A DNA stretch of 64,000 bases from Siphonodentalium dalli (lineage: Eukaryota; Mollusca; Scaphopoda; Gadilida; Siphonodentaliidae). This document shows, in pieces, positions 57,340-64,000 of this stretch. The DNA is taken from positions 169,146,664-169,210,663 of the forward strand of contig CP136066.1 of the NCBI GenBank assembly GCA_032622095.1, given 5' to 3'. The notes beneath the pieces were generated by a model. That model made no database searches. It was not told the origin of the DNA and saw only the letters and a program-made list of their open reading frames with translations. Each line of letters begins with the position of its first letter. Position 1 is the first letter of the stretch. A program made the translations under genes and the position numbers.

Positions 57340-57694
57340 TTAAAGGGTTACTGTACACCAAATCCAGCCATCTATGGGACCATCTCCTTTTATACTCAAC
57401 AGAATATATGCAACAAATAAATGATTTGAGCCATGGATTAGTTCAAAATACACTCTTGTGCTCCATGAACGAAGCCACAAAATGGTAACTATAATGGAAA
57501 TGAATTTATGACTACAGCCATTTATTCATTTTCATTATAATTACCATGTTGTTTGCATCATTCATAGAGCACATAAGTGTAATTTGCACTAATCCATGGC
57601 TCAAATTCAATCTTTTGTTGCATATATTCTGTTGAGTATAAACGGAGATGGAGGTCCCATAAATGTCCGGATTTAGTGTACAGTACCCCTTCAA
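57340..57694. mobile_element. foldback MITE, family M2, copy 4
   Basis: Nearly full length: TTAAAGGGTTACTGTACACC on the left and GTGTACAGTACCCCTTCAAC on the right, with palindromic arms. Confidence 0.75.
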
Positions 57695-57755
57695 CATAGT
57701 AGTGTTGGAAGGTTATAGAAATTTACTTTTCGTTTTTTTTCGGTTACTAACTTAC

Positions 57756-57866
57756 CTTTAGCACGGATTTCATTGTATTTGCCACCAATTCGAATAGTTT
57801 TTCAAATTTCTTTCATGCCCCATCCAGATTCGCCTTCCCTTTCATGAGTTGGTATTCATACAATAT
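57756..57866 (-). pseudogene. gene B exon d, with premature TGA
   Basis: A 111-bp homologue of the 62240-62350 exon. One codon, GGA in the intact copy, is TGA here (GGGGCATGAAAG). Splice sites TCTGCAG and GTAAG are intact. Confidence 0.65.
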
Positions 57867-58063
57867 CTGCAGAAAAGAAACACGAAGAAATTTGAAGAGT
57901 AAACACAACTTGAATGGCCATCTTAATATCTGAGAGTTGGATTATATAGTCTGCACTATTTAGTGTAGTCAGTTGTTTTAGCAGAAAATTGCAAATTTCA
58001 TTGCGAATCCAGTTAAATCGAGCCCCGATAACGTAATTATTAAGAGTAAAATTATTCACTTAG

Positions 58064-58347
58064 ATATTCAATGTCATTGAGGCATGGGAATTCCTCGAGT
58101 ATAGATCCAATGGCACCTCCTTCCAGTCCCTTCAGCCATGCTCGTCTTTTGGTGAATGATTCCTTCAATAGCAGCTTTATGTGACTGGACGAAGGTTTCG
58201 ATTTTTCTGACTCGACCTTCATTTCAGCCAAGTGGTTCGTATAATTTAGTTTATTTTTGTCTGTTTGATGTCAACATCCATACTCTTTCTCTTGTTTTTA
58301 AGGCGCAAGTTTCTGATCTTAGCACTCAGTCGGTCATTGAATACAGA
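58064..58347 (-). pseudogene. gene B exon c, deleted and donor-mutated
   Basis: Homologue of 52369-52701 but 49 bases shorter, so out of frame. The donor GTAAGT has become CTAAGT. The flanking introns are also homologous (57735-58632 against 51770-53000), showing segmental duplication. Confidence 0.65.
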
Positions 58348-58934
58348 CTGAACAATTTGTTAAATAGTCACTGTCCTGTAACTACTACAGTCTTAACAAT
58401 ATTATATCGGTAGAGTGTTAAGTACACTATGCTGACAAATGTCGAGATATATGGCATAGCAGCTGAAATGATGATAAACCCCAATCAAACAACCAAACAC
58501 TAAATCAGCTTACAGGGGAATCTAATACACGCACCTTAATCATCTGCACATATATCACATAGTTTAATTAGATAATACAAGCACAGCCTGACAATAACAT
58601 TAGTGCTCGCTCAGATAATGTTTCAAAACAGTTAAAATTTCATGCCTGGTACTACATTAGTTGTAGATTAGATGTTCACACCAAAAATAGGTTAGAATTG
58701 TTCTGATAGTTTGGTTTGATTTTCCAACATGGTATGTTTTTAAACCATAAGTCCATATGGTCTTACTCCAGGTTAAACTGTTGGACCAAATTGGCCACAA
58801 ATTTTAACTTTATGGGTGGCGTCAGGTTGCTGTTAATACATCCACTGACTACTATAATATTAAAGAATAACTTATTACTCTGTCATTTACAGTAATTGAT
58901 TTTTCAGTGTGAGTAGTGCAATCAAAACATTCCC

Positions 58935-59130
58935 CACATGGTCACTGATGGCAGGCCTGGTGTTTTAAGGGGGGGCCATAGCCCTCACCCTCCTGAAACT
59001 AAATTAAGGAGGGCTATACAAATGTTCTTAAATAATAATGGCCTTCCCAAGTTTTTACTTTTAGCCCTCCTGTATCAAATTAAGGAGGGCTATTGTAGCC
59101 CTCCTGCACTTTTCAAACATACAGGCCTGT
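58935..59130. repeat. small inverted-repeat element with AGCCCTCCT blocks
   Basis: Alternating AGCCCTC.CCTCCTG.A and AATTAAGGAGGGCTAT blocks, each about four times in both orientations. A foldback-like minisatellite. Confidence 0.6.
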
Positions 59131-59369
59131 GTTGGACATATATATACTATATTAAAATATCCATATGTAGAAGGTTATTATCTTACTAACTGTATTATAC
59201 ATACACATGTATTATCATTAAAATCCACTTATAAATTCAGTAGCATGCCTCAATTTAATAACAGTTTCAAAAAGTTAATATATTGATTTTGTCATTGACC
59301 AGTTTAACCATTTTTCTTGTCATAACCCTGACTGCAAGTTACAGAAAATGTCAAAGGATTAAAACTTAC

Positions 59370-59577
59370 AATTTCTAGTATCTTCAAAGCCGGATACATC
59401 TGTATGTCAGTCGTATGGCCTGAGATGGCCTGAGATGTAGTCATTTCTGGTGACTCTCGTACGGGCCATCCAGTCACTCATATGAGTAATTGATGGCCTC
59501 ATCTTCTTCATCTCAGCTGTCATCAGCAGCAAGTGTTGTTTTACACTGTACTCGTCTTCTACAGGCTCTTTGATAGT
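59370..59577 (-). pseudogene. gene B exon with 10-bp duplication frameshift
   Basis: Between acceptor GACTAG and donor GTAAGTT it reads EPVEDEYSVKQHLLLMTAEM, then KKMRPSITHMSDWMARTR and RNDYI. A direct duplication of CTCAGGCCAT then breaks the frame. Removing one 10-bp unit would leave 66 codons in phase 0-0 ending in MYPALKILEI. The sequence shows the family pattern DE......H...M..E.....P.......M..TR..R..YI. It is a lightly damaged exon. Confidence 0.6.
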
Positions 59578-60096
59578 CTAGTCATGAAATGGAAATATTC
59601 ACATGTTTAACAGAACGTACACACGTGGCATCCAGAAACCTCCAACTAGAAAAGGAATAAATCAAGTCTGGTAAAAATCCATATTGAATTTTTTTTATCT
59701 GTAATTTTAGCTGAGAAACCAAATTGGTTGCGATCCAACATTCCACACTAAATTTATCAGGAAACCTAACAAAAAGTCAAAACAGAAACTGTAACTCCTG
59801 GTAAAAACAAGCAGTCGCAGACGACGGTACCCTCCGCCGAATTGTACGGTTGGGGAAGTGCATTCTTAATAATGTTGCGTTCTCAGTATGTGCTAAACAA
59901 GAGTTGGTCTTTATGTTCGCCTGGCTTGTGAACTCTTTTAGTTACTGACATTTGAGGAAATTAGCCATGTGCTGAAAATATCCGACCAGAAATGTATGTG
60001 GATGTTAATTTCCTCATGTTCTCGGGGAACATACTGGAGGAGAGCTGTATAAATATTGTTAATAGAAGACAGATCTAACTATCTGGTAATATTTAC

Positions 60097-60255
60097 ATTT
60101 GTATCATAAGACCTTCGTACAATCTTGTCATCTGTTTTTCGGTGAGCTCCACCACCCCTTGTGAACATCTCACGTGTTTTCGCAATGTCTGGGTCACTTG
60201 TTATGGTTTTCCTTGAGCGCTTCATCTTTTCTTTAAGGCAACATACCAAGAATTC
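60097..60255 (-). CDS. gene B exon, 53 codons
   Basis: Phase 0-0 and fully open. Acceptor ATTTCAG, donor GTAAAT. The peptide is lysine/arginine-rich (EFLVCCLKEKMKRSRKTITS, then GGGAHRKTDDKIVRRSYDTN). It fits in frame with the following exon at 59577-59370. No domain recognised. Confidence 0.5.
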
Positions 60256-60565
60256 CTGAAATTCAATTTATTTTTATTTAAAGATGGCCACCGGATTAGA
60301 GGAATGGAATTACAACCACAACATCATATTTTTCAAAACATTTTTTTTAGCCCAATTGGTCAATTACCCATAATAATCCTGTCCAGCGCCTTCTCCTGTG
60401 AAATTCCGATGTAAAAATATATGTAAAAAAAACGATATACATGAAACAAAATTTCCACCCACGAATAAAGGCGATATGCAGAGTGCATCTTTAATATATA
60501 CAAATAATAAGTGCCTGTTACATCTTCCTGTTGAATAATTAGTTTATAAATAGCCGCTGACTTAC

Positions 60566-60709
60566 ATCTTCATCGAATCTGATATTGTATCAGCTCTGTC
60601 TTTTATGGACAGAGTTGACTGCCTCTCCAACCAGACCCTCTTTTCTTCCTGTGTGGTCAAGTCCTCATCCTCTGTATAACTATCTGTCTGCCAACTAATG
60701 CATCCATAG
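60566..60709 (-). CDS. isolated exon, YGC..WQ type
   Basis: Acceptor AAACAG, donor GTAAGT. It reads YGCISWQTDSYTEDEDLTTQ, then EEKRVWLERQ. The YGC..WQ...E.ED.......K..W pattern occurs in the same uncharacterised family. Its donor phase (2) does not fit the next exon (phase 0), so it may belong to a different copy or be out of register. Confidence 0.4.
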
Positions 60710-60929
60710 CTGTTTTTTTATTGGTTCTTTTTCAGTTTGCTGACGCCTAATATTTGTCGTTTCGGACTGGTTTTCCTCTCCCCTCTTTTCAGATTTGTAT
60801 AGTGAAAATATGAGTATATACTCAACACCTCAGTTTCCTTCAGAGGTTTTTGTCGATGTATCTAGCGCCTTGCAATGCATGAACAATAAGCGCATCACCA
60901 CACGCTGTACACTGCAAAAAATAATTACC

Positions 60930-61260
60930 TATAACCATGTTTAATTAAAAAATACCTGAGAGACACACGTATAAGACATGTGCTATGTTTTAGTAAAACA
61001 CTCATGTTTTATAATTAAATCACCAGTGTTTATATAAAAACATGTCACTGTGTTTTATCATAAACACTCAATCCAATTATGAATAAACACTAGCGTTTAC
61101 ATAAACACATGTCATGGTGTTTTATAATAAACACTAGTGTTTATATAAAAAACATGTCATGGTGTTTTATAATAAACACTCCATCCAACTATGAATAAAC
61201 ATTGGTGTTTATATAAAAACATGTCATGGTGTTTTAAAACAACAATCAACGTGTGTATTT
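60930..61260. repeat. AAACACTAGTGTTTATATAAAAACATGTCATGG minisatellite
   Basis: Five to six units built from GTGTTTATATAAAAACATGTCA and TGGTGTTTTATAATAAACACT, the latter self-complementary. Alternate units also carry CATCCAA.TATGAAT, giving a higher-order spacing of roughly 110 bases. Confidence 0.8.
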
Positions 61261-61598
61261 TCCAGACACACTTTATAAACACTATTACATGATTATTATT
61301 TAGAAAATAAAACGCCTGATGCGTTTAAAAAAAAATATTCTCAAAATCTTAATAAAATAACATTTCAACATTTAACAGTTTTATACACTTCACAAAAAAT
61401 GATGGTGATATATCTATAATCACATTAGTCCAGTGCATTACTGATGACAGTTTGAAGCTAATATGTCAATCACATGCGTAGACTAATTTTCTGAAAATAA
61501 GTGTACAATGAAGGTCCTATCAAATGAGTAAATAAATTAGTAAGAACTTAACATGATTTGAGAGCATTTTATATCTTTTAAATTGTTCTGATTGGTAC

Positions 61599-61706
61599 CT
61601 TCTTGACAGTAACAATAGTACTACTCTTCATCCCCTTTCCTTTGGAAAATGATGTAGCCTCCTCCAATGTTTTCAGTAACGCAAGTTCTTTATCTGTGTC
61701 TGTACT
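61599..61706 (-). CDS. gene C exon e
   Basis: 36 codons, phase 0-0, homologue of 51108-51215 with three or four substitutions. It lies in a 1-kb segment (61530-62535) duplicated from or with 51040-52065. Confidence 0.55.
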
Positions 61707-62239
61707 CTGTGTAAATAAATTATAGTTGTATAAGATCTGCCTACATAAAATAGAGTGATGTCTAGATGATCATGCCTTTATCTGTTCTGGATAAGGTCTG
61801 ATAAAACAATACATGCACTGGTGGTAGTAATGTCCACACACATGCCCTTGGTGTGACCTTTTTATAATTCGGCAAACTAAACTATTGTCCACAATGTAAC
61901 CTAACTCAGATAAATGTTAATGAAATTTCCTTTCAGAAAATAAGGGCCACGATTATTCTAACGCATGAAGATGGGATGTAGTGAATTGAAAGTTGAAAAT
62001 AAAGTCAACTTGAAAAAATAAATCCAGATTACTGGCCCTTGTAATTAGCAATGATTTACTTAAAGCGTTGTGCTGTTAGTTTATCATTTTAGATACTTTA
62101 AATAGATAAGACATTTATCTCTCACATTTGATAAAAGAGCACATAAAAGTGCAGTTGATTCATTAAAGTCGGAGATCTTCTCTTAGTTTAGGTGTCAACC
62201 ATATTTGTTGAGTTCCAGAGATAAGAATTACTAACTTAC

Positions 62240-62350
62240 CTTTAGCTCGGATTTCATTGTATTTGCCACCAATTCGAATAGTTTTTCAAATTTCTTTCCT
62301 GCCCCATCCACACTCTCCTTCCCTTTCACGAGTTGGTATTCATACAGTAT
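62240..62350 (-). CDS. gene C exon d, intact version
   Basis: 37 codons, phase 0-0, acceptor TCTGCAG, donor GTAAG. It includes ILYEYQLVKGKESVDGAGKK. It is the only undamaged copy of this exon in the window and served to identify the lesions in copies A and B. The flanking exons c, b and a are missing here, because the duplicated segment stops at about 62535. Confidence 0.6.
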
Positions 62351-62522
62351 CTGCAGAAAAGAAACATGACAAAATTTGAAGAGTAAACACAACTTGAATG
62401 GACATCTTAATATCTGAGAGTTAAGTAAATTGAGAGTGCATCCTTGGTTGGATTATATAGTCTGCACTATTTAATATGGCATATAAATATTATATATTTA
62501 TAAATGTAACTAACAACCAGAT

Positions 62523-62979
62523 TCATATAAGTTTGGGACAGGGTTTTCCCAAAATTTCTTGAACAATAACATATTTGGTATCGTTTATTACAATACTAGT
62601 TTTGATCAGTGCATAATCAGACATTCCGAATTTGTAAACACTGTTGGCAATAACACATACCGCATGATATTTAATCTCATGGCTATTTACTTTATTTGCT
62701 GAATACACTGCGTCCAATGATGCACGTTCGGGAAATAGAACCAATGCAGGTTTTTCTCTGGAAAAACATTTTCAATAATTCTCCTTTATCTTCTTCCACA
62801 ACATCTCCAGTGTAAAGGAAATTCGCATTTTTGATGCATTCGGGACGTAGCAAATAATAAGTTGATGGTTTGCGGTGAACGATTTTGGAAATGCATTTCC
62901 ACTTGAATCCTTTAAAGAAAGCATGCTTCCTTTCGAAGCCCAACCACCAAACCTGTCGGAATGGTCCAAATGTCAGCAT
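62523..62979 (-). pseudogene. C-terminal exon(s) of FGPL...KH..FK family gene, second copy
   Basis: Acceptor CTTTTCAG, then MLTFGPFRQVWWLGFERKHA, CISKIVHRKPS and NANFLYTGDVVEED. A frame change near 62780 leads into EKPALVLFPERASLDAV and VYKFGMSDYALIKTSIVI, ending at 62523. Copy D (43401-43823) shows the same frame change at the same place, so it may mark an unrecognised intron or a shared old mutation. In this copy RFEGKH has become GFERKH. Confidence 0.6.
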
Positions 62980-63009
62980 CTGAAAAGGCAGGTGCAGAGG
63001 AAAGTGCAT

Positions 63010-63509
63010 GTTTGGTGTAACCGAAGCATGAGGATATTACTATTGTAATTGTACATAATGAGATGATATAAGTTGTCGAAATTCCACTTTTAGTAGGTCT
63101 CTGGTATCTTTTCCCCAGTATGAATGATATTTATTTGCACAAAGTCAATACTGCACCCAGTGTTAGTTTGATCTTGGTTTCAGGAAGTACACTTTGTTTT
63201 TCAAAATGGCATGGTCTGTCAACTTCAAGATATGAGTAGCTGAAGTTTGATTGTTGTGAATTGAACCAGCCATAGTGAACAACTTTTTCATCAATGACAC
63301 TATTGTACAGCATTAATGTCAGTTCGCATGGGAATAACACATTCCAACACAATATGCATTGAGTCTTGTAGAAATTAATTGACATACGTCGAACATGGGA
63401 ATATCAATCAGAAATATCTTGTTATGAATCCCTCAATGCTTACTCCAATAGTTCCGGGAGTTTTTTTTTTATCGAAATAATAAATTATCACACCTTTGTT
63501 TATGTTCAC
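63010..63509. other. spacer upstream of the FGPL exon
   Basis: An 84-codon minus-strand frame (63131-63385) might include an upstream exon of the family, but I see no convincing splice sites. Confidence 0.35.
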
Positions 63510-64000
63510 CGAGTGTCCTCGTTATACATTATTTTTCTGTTCCATTGGTTTCATTGGTGATTTTGTAACATCACTATTTCTACACGGCCGATTTTCAAAA
63601 CCAACTCCTTAGAATCCAACAATCCAGTGGACTCCTGGTTTGTCAGATACATAGTCAATAGAGAGTTCTTTATTGTCGAATTGGTATTGTTTACACATAT
63701 AGTTATGCCTTCCGTTGACAACACTTTAACAGTATGATATCTTTCAGAAGGATTCCAGTTCCATATTTGCGAATAGCTGATCGCAAGAAGTTGGATGCTA
63801 ATTAACTTTGATAATGTATTTTGGCGGAATATCCACAAGCGTTATTTTGTGTCTTTTTACATTGTTCCAATTATATTCACAATCTCAATGTCATCTGGTT
63901 ACAAAACAACATACATAGCCTTAATCTCCTTTCCGAATAAATCGTGCTGAGAAATATAGCTGTCATCACAGATGTCGCTCATTGTGTTCACGTTATTGTG
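63510..64000. repeat. third copy of the D segment, cut by the window end
   Basis: Homologous to the start of 44045-45545 and 45565-46880 (CATTGGTGATTTTGTAACATCAC, CAGAAGGATTCCAGTTCC, AAATCGTGCTGAGAAATATAGC). It sits in the same position relative to an FGPL exon as D1 does, so the whole D segment plus FGPL exon is one duplicated unit. Confidence 0.7.

Overview
The window looks like non-coding, repeat-dominated nuclear DNA of an invertebrate animal. It is AT-rich, has long GT/CT/TA/ACAG microsatellites, many inverted-repeat mini-transposons, fragments of jockey/CR1-like LINEs, MULE and P-element transposases, and short exons bounded by GT...AG splice sites. Several repeats (the block at 56.1-56.6 kb with its GACG tail, the element at 15.5-16.3 kb beginning TTATACCCCCC) are of kinds I associate with molluscs, so a bivalve or other lophotrochozoan is my best guess; this is inference. 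Nothing suggests a prokaryote: there are no operons and no rRNA or tRNA that I could see.

Layout. 1-15 kb: AT-rich DNA with two palindromic MITE families, a long degenerate tandem array (about 6.4-8.3 kb), a 215-bp near-perfect palindrome (9455-9669) and a hidden minus-strand gene whose exons (12449-12272, 10573-10478, perhaps 8886-8807) join in phase. 15.0-19.2 kb: a 353-bp satellite split by two nested insertions, an 812-bp element and a 1978-bp foldback transposon with an 8-bp target duplication.

16208-42737 is a tandem duplication. Copy 1 is 16208-28279 (12.1 kb) and copy 2 is 28280-42737 (14.5 kb); they are nearly identical except that copy 2 alone carries two LINE blocks, at 29120-30295 and 33941-35161. 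Each copy contains the main object of the window, a 4.5-kb animal MULE-type DNA transposon (22530-27038 and 36994-41501). It has about 240-264 bp terminal inverted repeats, a 9-bp target duplication CATATTTTC and an 870-codon transposase frame broken by one in-frame TGA. The protein shows a MULE catalytic core, a SWIM zinc finger, part of a Ulp1-like protease and half a PHD finger. Next to it is a decayed N-terminal segment of a second MULE transposase.

42.7-64 kb: mostly minus-strand exons of a lineage-expanded gene family. Gene A has a CIDE-N-like domain and five exons at 54.1-51.1 kb; partial decayed copies lie at 60.3-57.8 and 62.4-61.6 kb, and C-terminal exons with an FGPL...W...FE.KH..FK signature lie at 43.8 and 63.0 kb. 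Further features are a P-element-like transposase relic (50.2-50.7 kb), a second hidden three-exon gene (48067-47129), tandemly duplicated 1.4-kb segments (44.0-46.9 kb) and several MITEs and minisatellites. No intact host gene is complete inside the window.
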